This document shows, in pieces, positions 7,938 through 16,522 of a DNA stretch of 41,294 bases. The stretch covers positions 428 through 41,721 of the forward strand of contig DJBL01000008.1 of the NCBI GenBank assembly GCA_002435595.1, read 5' to 3'. Position 1 is the first letter of the stretch. Each line of letters starts with the position of its first letter. The translations under genes were made by a program, and so were the position numbers. The notes beneath the pieces were generated by a model, which saw only the letters and a program-made list of their open reading frames with translations, ran no database searches and had not been told where the DNA came from. The stretch comes from Stenotrophomonas maltophilia (GTDB lineage: Bacteria; Pseudomonadota; Gammaproteobacteria; Xanthomonadales; Xanthomonadaceae).

Positions 7938-9854
7938 TCAGGCGTCCTTGGCCTCATGCGGTGCATCGGCCGCCGCCGCATCATGCCCAAGGTCGTACTC
8001 GGCGTCGTAGTTCCAGATATCGCCGTCGGCCGTCGCCGGCCCGCACGAAATCGAAATCGCGCCCTGGTCGGCCGGACCGACCACGCGCCGGTTCAACGCG
8101 AACAGGTTGCGGCCCAGGTCGTGCGCGGCCGGTGCCGTGTTCGGCGCCGGTGCGCGCGCGGCGAACTCGGCTGCATCCACCAGCAGCTCCAGCGTGCCCG
8201 CTTCACCGTCCAGACGGATCATGTCGCCCTCGCGCACCCGCGCCAGTGGACCACCGCGCGATGCCTCCGGGGTCATGTGGATGGCGGCCGGGAACTTGCC
8301 CGACGCCCCCGACAGCCGACCATCGGTCACCAGCGCCACGCGGCGCCCCTGGTTCTGCAGCAGCCCCAGCAGCGGCGCCAGCGAATGCAGCTCGGGCATC
8401 CCGTTCGCGCGCGGCCCCTGGTAACGCACCACCGCCACGAAATCGTGCGGCAGCACACCGGCGGCGTGCAGCTTGTTGAGCACCTGCGGTGCATCCACCA
8501 CCACCGCCGGCGCCTCGATCGTGCGGAACTGCGGCTTCACTGCCGACAGCTTGATCAGCGAACGGCCCAGGTTGCCGCGCAGCAGGCGCAGCCCGCCCTG
8601 GGCCTCGAACGGTTCGGCCACCCCGCGCACCACGTCCGCATCGGCACTCTCGCGCACGCCGTCGATGTAGACCAGCGTGCCGTCGCGCAGCGCCGGCTCC
8701 TGGCCGTACTGGCGCATCCCGCCCTCGGCCACCGTCTGCAGGTCGGCGTGCATCAGCCCGGCCTCCATCAGTTCGCGGAACACGAACGCGGTGCCACCAG
8801 CGGCGGCGAAGCGGTTCACGTCGGCCTCGCCGTTCGGATACACCCGCGCCAGCAGCGGGATCAGCTGCGACAACTGGTCCATGTCGTCCCAGGTCAGCAC
8901 GATGCCGGCGGCGCGCGCCACCGCGATCCAGTGGATGGTGTGGTTGGTCGAACCACCGGTGGCCATCAGGGTCACCACCGCGTTGACGATCGCGCGTTCG
9001 TCGATCAGGCGGCCGAGCGGACGGAAGTCATCGCCCAGCGCGCTGATCTCCAGCGCACGCTCACCGGCGCGCCGGGTGAGGGCATCGCGCAGCGGTGTAT
9101 CCGGATTGACGAAGGAAGCGCCCGGCAACTGCACGCCCATCGCCTCCAGCAGGGTCTGGTTGGAGTTGGCGGTGCCATAGAACGTGCAGGTGCCGGCACC
9201 GTGGTAGGACGCGGCCTCGGCCTCCAGCAGTTCCTCGCGCGTGGCCAGCCCGGCCGCGTAGCGCTCGCGCACTTCGGCCTTCTGCTTGTTGGGGATGCCC
9301 GGGGTCATCGGACCGGCCGGCAGGAAGATCGCCGGCAGGTGGCCGAAGGCCAGTGCGCCGATCAGCAGGCCGGGCACGATCTTGTCGCACACGCCCAGGT
9401 AGACGCTGGCATCGAACATGTCATGGCTGAGCCCGATCGCCGTGGACTGGGCGATCACATCGCGCGAGAACAGCGACAGCTCCATGCCGCCGCGGCCCTG
9501 GGTGACGCCGTCGCACATGGCCGGCACGCCACCGGCGACCTGCGCGGTGGCGCCCATGTCACGGGCGACCTGGCGCAGGATCTCCGGGTAATGCTCGAAC
9601 GGCTGGTGCGCCGACAGCATGTCGTTGTAGGCGGTGATGATGCCCAGGTTCGGGGTGACCCCGCCGCGCAGGCGCGACTTGTCGGTCGGCCCGCACGCGG
9701 CGAACCCGTGGGCGAGGTTGCCGCAGCTCAGCCGCGAACGGAACGGACCATCGCGCAGCGCGGCATCGATCCCGGCAAGGTAGGCCGCGCGCGAGGCGAC
9801 GCTGCGCTGGACGATGCGCTGGGTGATGGCATGGAGTTGGGGATGCAGGCTCAT
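7938..9854 (-). CDS. edd: 6-phosphogluconate dehydratase
   Basis: Dehydrates 6-phosphogluconate to KDPG. The 638-residue protein belongs to the IlvD/Edd family, with CDKIVPGLLIGA and the C-terminal TDGRLSGASGKFP signature, and Cys residues in SCGNLAHG, MCDGVTQG and VCDKIVP suitable as Fe-S cluster ligands. It is slightly longer than the about 603-residue E. coli enzyme, mostly through the C-terminal tail rich in Ala and Asp. The ATG at 9854 matches the family start and lies 45 bp after the pgl stop. Edd rather than dihydroxy-acid dehydratase is supported by the neighbouring pgl and eda. Confidence 0.96.
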   Translation of the reverse strand: MSLHPQLHAITQRIVQRSVASRAAYLAGIDAALRDGPFRSRLSCGNLAHGFAACGPTDKSRLRGGVTPNLGIITAYNDMLSAHQPFEHYPEILRQVARDMGATAQVAGGVPAMCDGVTQGRGGMELSLFSRDVIAQSTAIGLSHDMFDASVYLGVCDKIVPGLLIGALAFGHLPAIFLPAGPMTPGIPNKQKAEVRERYAAGLATREELLEAEAASYHGAGTCTFYGTANSNQTLLEAMGVQLPGASFVNPDTPLRDALTRRAGERALEISALGDDFRPLGRLIDERAIVNAVVTLMATGGSTNHTIHWIAVARAAGIVLTWDDMDQLSQLIPLLARVYPNGEADVNRFAAAGGTAFVFRELMEAGLMHADLQTVAEGGMRQYGQEPALRDGTLVYIDGVRESADADVVRGVAEPFEAQGGLRLLRGNLGRSLIKLSAVKPQFRTIEAPAVVVDAPQVLNKLHAAGVLPHDFVAVVRYQGPRANGMPELHSLAPLLGLLQNQGRRVALVTDGRLSGASGKFPAAIHMTPEASRGGPLARVREGDMIRLDGEAGTLELLVDAAEFAARAPAPNTAPAAHDLGRNLFALNRRVVGPADQGAISISCGPATADGDIWNYDAEYDLGHDAAAADAPHEAKDA

Positions 9855-9899
9855 TGGCTACCGGCTATGAGAGGGCGAACGGAACAGCACCGGAGGAGG

Positions 9900-10622
9900 T
9901 CAGTCACACCAGTGGACGCGCAGCTTGGCGCCGTCGAGATCGATCGCGTTGAGGATGGGATACAGCTGCGGATTGTTGCTGTCCAGGGCCTGCTTGAGCA
10001 CGTCCAGCTTCTGCTTGCCGCGCAGCAGCAGCAGGCGCTGGCGGCTCTGCTTGAGGCCGTGCGGGGTGAGCGTGATGCGCAGGGGCCACTGGTTGGCACC
10101 GGGGCAACCGGTGGCGTCCAGCGCGGCGTAGGGCAGGGTGCTTTCCAGCGCGCGGGCCAGGTCCTTGGAGCCGGGGAACAGCGAGGCGGTATGCCCGTCG
10201 TTGCCCATCCCCAGCACGCTCAGGCACGGGGCCTGGCTGTGCTGGGCCTGCAGGTTGGCGCTGTACACGCACTCGGGCAGCGGCTTGCCGATCCGCACCA
10301 GCGGATCGAAGTGCGCGCCTTCGGCACGGTTGAGGAAACTCTCGCGGACCAGCCAGGCATTGCTGTCGCGATCCTGCGGCGACAGCCAGCGCTCATCGAC
10401 CAGGCTCACTTCGACCCGGTCCCAATGCACGTCCAGCTCGGCCAGCGCCTGGTACACCGGCGCCGGGGTCGTGCCGCCGGACAGCAGCATGCGTGCGCGG
10501 CCGAAGGTGGTGATGTCCTGGTTCAGGGCCTGGGCCATTTCAGCGGCGATGGCCTCGATCCAGCCATCGGCGTCGCCGTGACGGACCAGGGTGAAGCGGT
10601 CGGAGCTATCGAGCGTGTTCAT
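9900..10622 (-). CDS. pgl: 6-phosphogluconolactonase
   Basis: Hydrolyses 6-phosphogluconolactone to 6-phosphogluconate. The 240-residue protein is of the DevB/SOL type, not the beta-propeller type: LLSGGTTPAPVYQAL near residue 45, VDERWLSPQDRDSNAWLV near 75, and GMGNDGHTASLFPG near 150. The ATG at 10622 overlaps the glk stop (ATGA), which fixes the start. It sits between glk and edd, exactly in pathway order. Confidence 0.95.
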   Translation of the reverse strand: MNTLDSSDRFTLVRHGDADGWIEAIAAEMAQALNQDITTFGRARMLLSGGTTPAPVYQALAELDVHWDRVEVSLVDERWLSPQDRDSNAWLVRESFLNRAEGAHFDPLVRIGKPLPECVYSANLQAQHSQAPCLSVLGMGNDGHTASLFPGSKDLARALESTLPYAALDATGCPGANQWPLRITLTPHGLKQSRQRLLLLRGKQKLDVLKQALDSNNPQLYPILNAIDLDGAKLRVHWCD

Positions 10623-11626
10623 GCGGTCTGTCCTGGCGGGTCGCGCTCGGTATCGGCGGCGTAGGCGGCCGCGCCGAGCAGGCCCGCATGCGGGTGCATC
10701 ACCGCCAGCGACGGGACGCGGGCCATGATCGAAGAGAAGCGCCCCTTGTGTTCGAAGCGCTGGCGGAAGCCGGAATGCTGCAGCGAATCGAGCATCTTCG
10801 GGGTCAGGCCGCCGGTGAGGAACACGCCATCCCAGGCGCCCTGCATCAGCACCAGGTCGCCGGCGATGGCGCCGAACACCGCGCAGAACACGTCCACCGC
10901 GCGCATGGCCTGGGGATCGCCGTGCAGCGCGCGGGCGGTGACATCCACCGGCTGCAGCTGGCCCGGATCGATGTCGGCCATCTCGCACACGGCGCGATGG
11001 ATGTTGACCAGTCCCGGGCCGCAGATCAGGCGCTCGTTGGAGACCCGGCCAAATTGTTCGGAGAGGATTTCCAGGATGCGGATTTCCTCCGGCGTGCCCG
11101 GCGGGAAGCTGACATGGCCGCCCTCGGTTTCCAGTGGATAGCAGCGGCCGTGGCGCAGGATCAGGCCGCCCACGCCCAGCCCGGTGCCGGGGCCGATCAC
11201 CGCGTAGTTGCGCGGCTGGCCCGGCTTGCCCGGCACCCACGCCGCGCCGCCGACCTGGACCACGTCCTGCGGCTGCAGCAGCGAGATGGCCATCGCCTGC
11301 GCGGCGAAATCATTGATCAGGTGCAGTTCGTCGAAACCGAGCATGTGCGCGGTGCGGCTGCGCGAGATCACCCACGGATGGTTGGTGATGCGCGCCTCGT
11401 CGCCATCCACGCGCCCGGCCACGGCGAACACGCCGCGCTTGGCCTGCGCGCCGACCTGTTCCAGGTAATGCTGCGCGGCCTCGCCCAGCGAGGGGAACTC
11501 GGCGACGGCGAACTCGCGGATGCTGTCCTGCTGCAGCGGTGCGTCCAGGCCGGTGTCGGCGAGCGCGAAGCGGGCGTTGGTGCCGCCGATGTCGGCGACC
11601 AGGACCGGGGGGTTCTGCAGCGTCAT
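10619..11626 (-). CDS. glk: Glucokinase (bacterial Glk family)
   Basis: Phosphorylates glucose with ATP to glucose-6-phosphate. The 335-residue protein has the N-terminal phosphate loop VADIGGTNARFAL, the sugar-binding region LINDFAAQA, GPGTGLGVGGLI, the ETEGGHVSF block and the C-terminal FLTGGLTPKML. These are features of the E. coli-type Glk family (PF02685). The ATG at 11626 overlaps the zwf stop (ATGA). The operon therefore provides its own entry enzyme for non-phosphorylated glucose, consistent with uptake by a permease or ABC transporter and not only by a PTS (inference). Confidence 0.95.
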   Translation of the reverse strand: MTLQNPPVLVADIGGTNARFALADTGLDAPLQQDSIREFAVAEFPSLGEAAQHYLEQVGAQAKRGVFAVAGRVDGDEARITNHPWVISRSRTAHMLGFDELHLINDFAAQAMAISLLQPQDVVQVGGAAWVPGKPGQPRNYAVIGPGTGLGVGGLILRHGRCYPLETEGGHVSFPPGTPEEIRILEILSEQFGRVSNERLICGPGLVNIHRAVCEMADIDPGQLQPVDVTARALHGDPQAMRAVDVFCAVFGAIAGDLVLMQGAWDGVFLTGGLTPKMLDSLQHSGFRQRFEHKGRFSSIMARVPSLAVMHPHAGLLGAAAYAADTERDPPGQTA

Positions 11627-13065
11627 GCGTTGCCGTCCTTGCGGCCAGCCTCGGCATCGACATCGGCGGGCAGGAAGCCGACGGCGTCGCGCGGGCCCCA
11701 TTCGCCGGCCGGGTAGGGCTCCAGCGGCAGCTTGGCGGCCTTCCAGGCATCGCTGACGCTGTCGATCCAGGCCCAGGCCGCACGCACTTCGTCATCGCGC
11801 ACGAACAAGGCGTGGTTGCCATTGAAGGCATCCAGGAACAACCGCTCGTAGGCGATGCGACGATGCAGGCCGGTCGGCACCGAGAGTTCCAGTTCCAGCG
11901 GGTGCAGTTCCAGTGCGCCCCATTCCGGGCCGGCCAGCGAACTCATCAAGCCCAGCTCGATGTTCTCCTGCGGCTGCAGCTGGAAGGTGATGCGGTTGGG
12001 CGTGGCGTTGCCGCGGTCCGGGCGTTCGAACAGCCAGTGGGTAACCGGCTTGAGGGTGACCACCACGCGGGTGGTGCGCTCGGCCAGGCGCTTGCCGGTG
12101 ACCAGGTGGAAGGGCACCCCGGACCAGCGCCAGTTGTCGATGTGCGCGGTGACCCCGGCGAAGGTTTCCACCTCGCTGCCTTCCGGCGGCTGGTAGGCCT
12201 GCGCCGGCTGGCCGTTGATGGTGCCGGCGGTGTAGCGGCCGCGCACGCTGTCACGCGCGGCGTGCTTGGCGTCCAGCGGGCGCAGGGCGCGCAGCACCTT
12301 GACCTTCTCGTCGCGGATGCGGTCGGCTTCCAGCGAGGCCGGCGGCTCCATCGCCACCAGGCACAGCAGCTGCAGGATGTGGCTCTGGACCATGTCGCGC
12401 AGCGCGCCGGAACGGGCGTAGTAGGCATCGCGGCCGTCCACGCCTTCGCTCTCGGCGACCAGGATGTGCACCGACTCGATGTAGTTGCGGTTCCACACCG
12501 CCTCCAGCAGCGTGTTGCCGAAGCGCAGTGCGATCAGGTTCTGCACCGCCGCCTTGCCCAGGTAGTGGTCCAGGCGGAATACGCGGTCTTCGTCGATCCA
12601 CTGGCCGATGCTGGAGATGATCTCCTCGGCGCTGGCGCTGTCGCTGCCGATCGGCTTTTCCAGCATCAGGCGGTGCGGGGCGGCCAGGGCGCCGCCCTTG
12701 GCCAGGCCTTCGCAGGTGGAGATGTACAGGCCGGGCGGGATCGCCAGGTAGCTCACGCAGTGGCGGTGGACCAGGTCGGCCACCGACTCGGCCACCGAGT
12801 CCGGGTTGCGCAGATCCACCGAGCGGTAGTCGATGCGCGCCAGCAGGGAGGCGATGTCCTCCTGGCTGGCCAGCGGCATGGCCTGCTGCAGGCGCGGGCG
12901 CAGGATCTCGCGGAAGCCCTCGGTGTCGTGCGGGGACAGGGCCAGCGCGCGGACCTTGAAGTCCTCCGGCAGCAGGCCGTCGCCCAGCAGGCGCAACAGG
13001 GAGGGGAACAGATAGCGCTGGGCCAGGTCGCCGGTGGCGCCGAACAGGAAGAGGGTGTCGTGCAT
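11623..13065 (-). CDS. zwf: Glucose-6-phosphate 1-dehydrogenase
   Basis: Oxidises glucose-6-phosphate to 6-phosphogluconolactone with NAD(P)+. The 480-residue protein begins with the Rossmann dinucleotide motif GATGDLAQRYLFP and carries the active-site signature RLDHYLGK near residue 165 and EKPIGSD before it. The start at 13065 gives the usual family N-terminus MHDTLFLFGATG; an in-frame ATG at 13092 is a possible alternative. It is the first gene of the zwf-glk-pgl block, whose members overlap by four bases, so the operon promoter must lie in the intergenic region to its right. Confidence 0.95.
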   Translation of the reverse strand: MHDTLFLFGATGDLAQRYLFPSLLRLLGDGLLPEDFKVRALALSPHDTEGFREILRPRLQQAMPLASQEDIASLLARIDYRSVDLRNPDSVAESVADLVHRHCVSYLAIPPGLYISTCEGLAKGGALAAPHRLMLEKPIGSDSASAEEIISSIGQWIDEDRVFRLDHYLGKAAVQNLIALRFGNTLLEAVWNRNYIESVHILVAESEGVDGRDAYYARSGALRDMVQSHILQLLCLVAMEPPASLEADRIRDEKVKVLRALRPLDAKHAARDSVRGRYTAGTINGQPAQAYQPPEGSEVETFAGVTAHIDNWRWSGVPFHLVTGKRLAERTTRVVVTLKPVTHWLFERPDRGNATPNRITFQLQPQENIELGLMSSLAGPEWGALELHPLELELSVPTGLHRRIAYERLFLDAFNGNHALFVRDDEVRAAWAWIDSVSDAWKAAKLPLEPYPAGEWGPRDAVGFLPADVDAEAGRKDGNA

Positions 13066-13417
13066 CGCTCGAGTTTCAGATCCGGGTGACATCGTTGTCA
13101 ATCGCTTCTCGTCTATGTTCTCGGGGGTCTCGCCGGGCGTGATGTCCGATGCTGCGGAGGCAACATGAACAGGCACGCGCCCGCGCATCATGGGGCATGC
13201 AGCGCTCGGATCGGGAGACTGTGGGCTCATCGATGCGTCGCGGTCATGACCGACCAATGGATACTGCCACGTGAAAACGTTTACATGGCAGAATGAGCAG
13301 ACTGTATTCGATTGCAGTGGTCGCCGTCATGCGGCACCACGCCATCGACCTGCCATCGGGAGGGCCGAAGGCAGTTCCGCACAACAGCCCGGCAGCGGGC
13401 GGACTGGAATGGGTGAT
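13066..13417. other. Divergent control region between zwf and the sugar ABC ATPase
   Basis: This 352-bp gap holds the start regions of two divergent sugar genes. It contains the LacI-type palindrome listed separately and no convincing gene. TTGACA is visible on the minus strand close to the zwf start, but the matching -10 would fall at the start codon. The true start sites are not clear. Confidence 0.5.
13271..13286. promoter_or_regulatory. LacI/GalR-family operator-like palindrome
   Basis: GTGAAAACGTTTACAT is a near-perfect palindrome around a central CG step: TGAAAAC faces GTTTACA with one mismatch per half-site. This form (T-G-n-A-A-A-C-G-T-T-T-n-C-A) is typical of LacI/GalR-family operators for sugar genes. 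A weak plus-strand promoter (TTTACA, 19 bp, TATTCG) would overlap it. No LacI-family gene is in the window. Confidence 0.55.
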
Positions 13418-14509
13418 ATGGCAAAAGTGCAGTTGCAGGGCGTACGCAAGGTCTACGACAACGGCCAGGTGGCCGTCCAGGGCGCGACCTTCGAAGTGGC
13501 CGATGGTGAATTGATGGTGCTGGTGGGCCCGTCCGGGTGTGGCAAGTCGACCTTGCTGCGCATGGTGGCCGGCCTGGAGGAGATCAGTGGCGGAACGCTG
13601 ACCATCGGCGACCGGGTGGTCAATGACGTGGCGCCGAAGGATCGCGACATCGCCATGGTGTTCCAGAGCTACGCGCTGTACCCGCACATGACGGTGGCCG
13701 AGAACCTGGCGTTCGGGCTGAAGCTGCGTGGCCACGACAAGGCCACGATCAGCAAGCGCGTGACCGAGGCGGCGCAGACCCTGGGCCTGACCGACATGCT
13801 CGACAAGCTGCCCAAGGCGATGTCCGGCGGCCAGCGCCAGCGCGTTGCGCTGGGGCGTGCGCTGGTGCGCGAACCGGCGGTGTTCCTGCTCGACGAGCCG
13901 CTGTCCAACCTGGATGCCAAGCTGCGCCACAGCGTACGCACCGAGATCGCGCAGCTGCACCGCAAGCTCGGCACCACGATGATCTACGTGACCCACGACC
14001 AGGTCGAGGCGATGACCCTGGGCCAGCGCATCGTGGTGCTCAAGGATGGGGTGATCCAGCAGATCGATACGCCGATGGCGCTGTACGACCGCCCGGCCAA
14101 CCTGTTCGTGGCCGGCTTCCTGGGCAGCCCGGCGATGAACGTACTGCGCGGCAGCCTGCAGCGCAGCGACAGCGGCGTGGTGGTGCAGGAGGCGCAGTGG
14201 AGCGCGCCGCTGGGCCAGGCCACGATCGATCCGGCGTGGATCGGCCGCACCGTGGCGGTGGGCGTGCGCCCGGAGCACCTGCAGCCGGCGGTAGCCGGGG
14301 ATAGGACGGCGTTCGAGGCGATCATCGATGGCATCGAGCCGGTCGGCAACGAGATCTTCGTCAACATGACCAGTGGTGGCCAGGCACTGGTGATGCGCGT
14401 GGCGCCGCAGGCGTTGCCCAACGTGGGCGAGGCCATCAGCGTGGCGATCCAGCCGCAGGGCCTGCATTTCTTCGATGCCGAGAGCGGCGAGCGCCTGAGC
14501 GCGGCCTGA
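13418..14509 (+). CDS. MalK/UgpC-type sugar ABC transporter ATPase
   Basis: Cytoplasmic ATPase of a sugar importer, 363 residues. The ATP-binding half has Walker A GPSGCGKST at 37-45, a Q-loop in MVFQSYALYPHM, the signature MSGGQRQR near 134, Walker B VFLLDEP near 155 and the H-loop in VTHDQ. The C-terminal 120 residues have the TOBE-type fold of MalK/UgpC (VAVGVRPEHL, LHFFDAESGERL). No permease or binding-protein gene lies next to it, so it probably serves one or more importers encoded elsewhere, like the shared MsmX/UgpC ATPases (inference). Start ATG at 13418; the in-frame ATG at 13409 is an alternative. Divergent from zwf. Confidence 0.9.
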   Translation: MAKVQLQGVRKVYDNGQVAVQGATFEVADGELMVLVGPSGCGKSTLLRMVAGLEEISGGTLTIGDRVVNDVAPKDRDIAMVFQSYALYPHMTVAENLAFGLKLRGHDKATISKRVTEAAQTLGLTDMLDKLPKAMSGGQRQRVALGRALVREPAVFLLDEPLSNLDAKLRHSVRTEIAQLHRKLGTTMIYVTHDQVEAMTLGQRIVVLKDGVIQQIDTPMALYDRPANLFVAGFLGSPAMNVLRGSLQRSDSGVVVQEAQWSAPLGQATIDPAWIGRTVAVGVRPEHLQPAVAGDRTAFEAIIDGIEPVGNEIFVNMTSGGQALVMRVAPQALPNVGEAISVAIQPQGLHFFDAESGERLSAA

Positions 14510-14535
14510 GGTTGCGGGCCGGTCGCCGGCAACCA

Positions 14536-14562
14536 CGCCCCACCATCGTCCATGGTGGGGCG
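14536..14562. terminator. Perfect hairpin between convergent genes
   Basis: An 11-bp perfect stem (cgccccaccat and complement) with a 5-nt loop lies between the ABC ATPase stop and the ygfZ stop. There is no T run, but its location between convergent genes fits a transcription end signal. Confidence 0.55.
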
Positions 14563-14582
14563 CATCGACCCGCGGTGGCTGC

Positions 14583-15428
14583 CTAGCGGGCCAGGCCATC
14601 CAGCAGCGGCAGGTGCACCGCTTCAGTCCCATCCACCGACAACGGCGCTGCCGCGATCTCCAGCGGCAGTACCGCCAGGGCCAGGTCGCCGGCCACGCTG
14701 GCCACGGTGCCGATGGCCGCGCCGTTCTGCTGTACCTGCGCGCCACTGGCCACGCCGTCGCCCACGCGCAGCAGCTGCAGCGCGCGTTTGGCCTTGCCCA
14801 GGAAATGGGTGCGCGCGACGATTTCCTGGCCGGGGTAGCAGCCCTTCTTGACGCTGTAGCCGTTCAAACGGTCCAGCCCCAGTTGTTGCGGAGTCCATTG
14901 TTCGCGCTGGTCCTGGGCCAGGCGCGGCACGCCGTAGCGCAGATCCGATTGCCGCCAGGCAAGCGCGAAGGCGGCATCGTCGGCGCAGGCGTGGTCCTGC
15001 AGCGGGGCGATCCGCAGGGTGCGCGGCAGTGCATCGCTGCCCATATCCAGCTCCAGCGTCTCACCGTCCACGGCGATTGCCGCGCCCGAGGCGGCATCCG
15101 GCGCAGTGAAGCTGCCGGCCACGATGCGATCGTCGCAGACGCCGATCCTGACCTTGCGGCGGAACACGAAACGCTGCAATTGCGACGCAATCGCATCGGC
15201 ATCGCCATCGGCGAGCACCAGCAGGATCCGTTCCGGATCCACCCGGATCAGCTGGAACACAGCAATGGTGCGGCCTTTGGCGCTCAGCCAGGCGCTCCAC
15301 TGCCAATGCCGCGGGGGCAGGGCGGTGACGTCGCTGGCGAACTGGGCATGGGCGAACACCGCCGCATCCGCGCCGTCCAGACTGAGCAGCTGGTGACCGG
15401 AGAGGCGCGGAAAACCGTTGAAATTCAT
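14583..15428 (-). CDS. ygfZ: YgfZ family Fe-S cluster assembly/repair protein
   Basis: 281-residue member of the folate-binding GcvT-like YgfZ/IBA57 family. The hallmark K-G-C-Y-x-G-Q-E motif is present as VKKGCYPGQEIVART near residue 190; its Cys is required for function in E. coli, where YgfZ supports some Fe-S enzymes. The ATG at 15428 gives a compact family N-terminus (MNFNGFPRLSG). It is transcribed divergently from the succinate dehydrogenase genes, whose product carries three Fe-S clusters. Confidence 0.92.
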   Translation of the reverse strand: MNFNGFPRLSGHQLLSLDGADAAVFAHAQFASDVTALPPRHWQWSAWLSAKGRTIAVFQLIRVDPERILLVLADGDADAIASQLQRFVFRRKVRIGVCDDRIVAGSFTAPDAASGAAIAVDGETLELDMGSDALPRTLRIAPLQDHACADDAAFALAWRQSDLRYGVPRLAQDQREQWTPQQLGLDRLNGYSVKKGCYPGQEIVARTHFLGKAKRALQLLRVGDGVASGAQVQQNGAAIGTVASVAGDLALAVLPLEIAAAPLSVDGTEAVHLPLLDGLAR

Positions 15429-15435
15429 GGGCAGG

Positions 15436-15464
15436 TTGTCAGGCACGTGAACGGGGTCTAAAAT
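15436..15464 (+). promoter_or_regulatory. Strong sigma-70-like promoter of the sdh operon
   Basis: TTGTCA at 15436-15441 and TAAAAT at 15459-15464 are separated by exactly 17 bp. This is the best housekeeping promoter match I see in the window. It lies 21 bp before the first ATG of the SDHAF4-like gene, so the leader would be short. Confidence 0.65.
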
Positions 15465-15485
15465 TTGTGCGTTGCGAGACCACCC

Positions 15486-15659
15486 ATGATAGGCCAAACA
15501 ACCCCCACTCCAGATTCCGACTCCCAAGCCCCGCAGGTCGACCAGGCGCAGCCGCTGCCTGAGACCCCCGCGGTGCCCGTGGAGATCGGTGGCCGCGGCG
15601 GACTCGATCCGGTGCGGTATGGAGACTGGGAGAAAAACGGACGCTGCATCGATTTTTGA
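15486..15659 (+). CDS. SDHAF4-like protein (DUF1674), succinate dehydrogenase assembly
   Basis: 57-residue protein. The N-terminal half is low-complexity and rich in Pro, Gln and Thr. The conserved C-terminus EIGGRGGLDPVRYGDWEKNG followed by RCIDF is the DUF1674/SDHAF4 hallmark (G-x-x-G-x-x-P-x-R-Y-G-D-W-E and final D-F). Mitochondrial SDHAF4 binds flavinylated SdhA and helps it join SdhB. Its position as the first gene before sdhC fits the same job here (family knowledge plus context). ATG at 15486 is preferred over an in-frame TTG upstream that overlaps the promoter region. Confidence 0.85.
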   Translation: MIGQTTPTPDSDSQAPQVDQAQPLPETPAVPVEIGGRGGLDPVRYGDWEKNGRCIDF

Positions 15660-15715
15660 TCAGCATTGAGCCAACGCGGCATTGCGCCGCCCAGCCGAGA
15701 CAACGAGCCCAGCGA

Positions 15716-16108
15716 ATGGCCGCCAGAGAACGTCCCCTTTCCCCGCACCTTCAGGTGTATCGCTGGCAGATCCAGATGGCCACCTCGATCCTGCATCGAG
15801 CCACCGGCATCTTTCTGTCTGTTGGAGCCCTGATCATCGCCGGCGGCCTGCTGGCCCTGATGATGGGTCCTGAATCCTGGAACTGCTTCACCGGCCAGGC
15901 CGGTAGTTGGTACGGAAAGCTCTTCCTGTTCGCATGGACGTGGTCGTTTGCCTACCACCTGTGCAATGGCCTGCGCCATATCGTGCAGGACTTCGCGATC
16001 GGCTTCTCGATCCCGGCGTTCGTGCGCAGCAGCTGGATCTCCGTCTTCGCCAGCCTGGTGATCACCGCCCTGGTCTGGGCCTATGTGTTCGTCGGAGCCG
16101 CCGCATGA
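15716..16108 (+). CDS. sdhC: Succinate dehydrogenase cytochrome b556 subunit
   Basis: 130-residue membrane anchor of complex II. It starts RPLSPHLQVYRWQIQMATSI, typical for SdhC, has three hydrophobic helices, and has the heme-ligand region FAYHLCNGLRHIVQD near residue 85. The SLSP-like start and RATG (HRATGIF) near residue 35 belong to the quinone-binding region in the family. ATG at 15716; longer in-frame extensions lack similarity. It overlaps sdhD by ATGA. Confidence 0.95.
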   Translation: MAARERPLSPHLQVYRWQIQMATSILHRATGIFLSVGALIIAGGLLALMMGPESWNCFTGQAGSWYGKLFLFAWTWSFAYHLCNGLRHIVQDFAIGFSIPAFVRSSWISVFASLVITALVWAYVFVGAAA

Positions 16109-16491
16109 ACAAGTTCCGTACCCCGTTGAAGAACGTGCGTGGCCTTGGTGCTGCCAAGACCGGCACCGAGCACTTCGTGATGCAGCGCCTGACCGCCACC
16201 GCGCTGGTCGGCCTGACCGTGTGGTTCCTGGTGTTCGTGCTGAGCCTGATCGGCGCCGATTACGTGACCGCCACCGACGCGGTGTCCAAGCCGTGGAACG
16301 CGGTGCTGCTGGTCGGCTTCCTGGTCGCGATGTTCTGGCACGCCCAGCTCGGCCTGCAGGTCGTGCTGGAAGACTACATCCACAACTCGCTGCTGGCCCT
16401 GGCGCTGCAGACCACGGTGAAGTTCATCGCCGTGCTCGGCGCGATCGTCAGTGTTTTTGCGGTCGCCCGCATTGCGCTCGGCGTTGCCTGA
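16105..16491 (+). CDS. sdhD: Succinate dehydrogenase hydrophobic membrane anchor subunit
   Basis: 128-residue second membrane anchor. Three hydrophobic segments follow a basic N-terminus (NKFRTPLKNVRGLG). FWHAQLGLQVVLEDYIH near residue 78 is the conserved helix with heme- and quinone-site residues. Starts within the sdhC stop (ATGA), so synthesis of the two anchors is coupled. Confidence 0.94.
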   Translation: MNKFRTPLKNVRGLGAAKTGTEHFVMQRLTATALVGLTVWFLVFVLSLIGADYVTATDAVSKPWNAVLLVGFLVAMFWHAQLGLQVVLEDYIHNSLLALALQTTVKFIAVLGAIVSVFAVARIALGVA

Positions 16492-16522
16492 GTCCAGGCA
16501 CCAAGACAGGAATCCAGATTAG

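Noticed and set aside
7089..10664. Very long open frame of about 1190 codons on the plus strand
   Set aside because: It runs antisense to eda, edd and pgl, has biased composition (His, Arg, Gln rich) and no family motif. Such frames are common opposite high-GC genes.
13091..13103. TTGACA on the minus strand before zwf
   Set aside because: The matching -10 (TGAAAC) is poor and the start site would fall on the zwf start codon.
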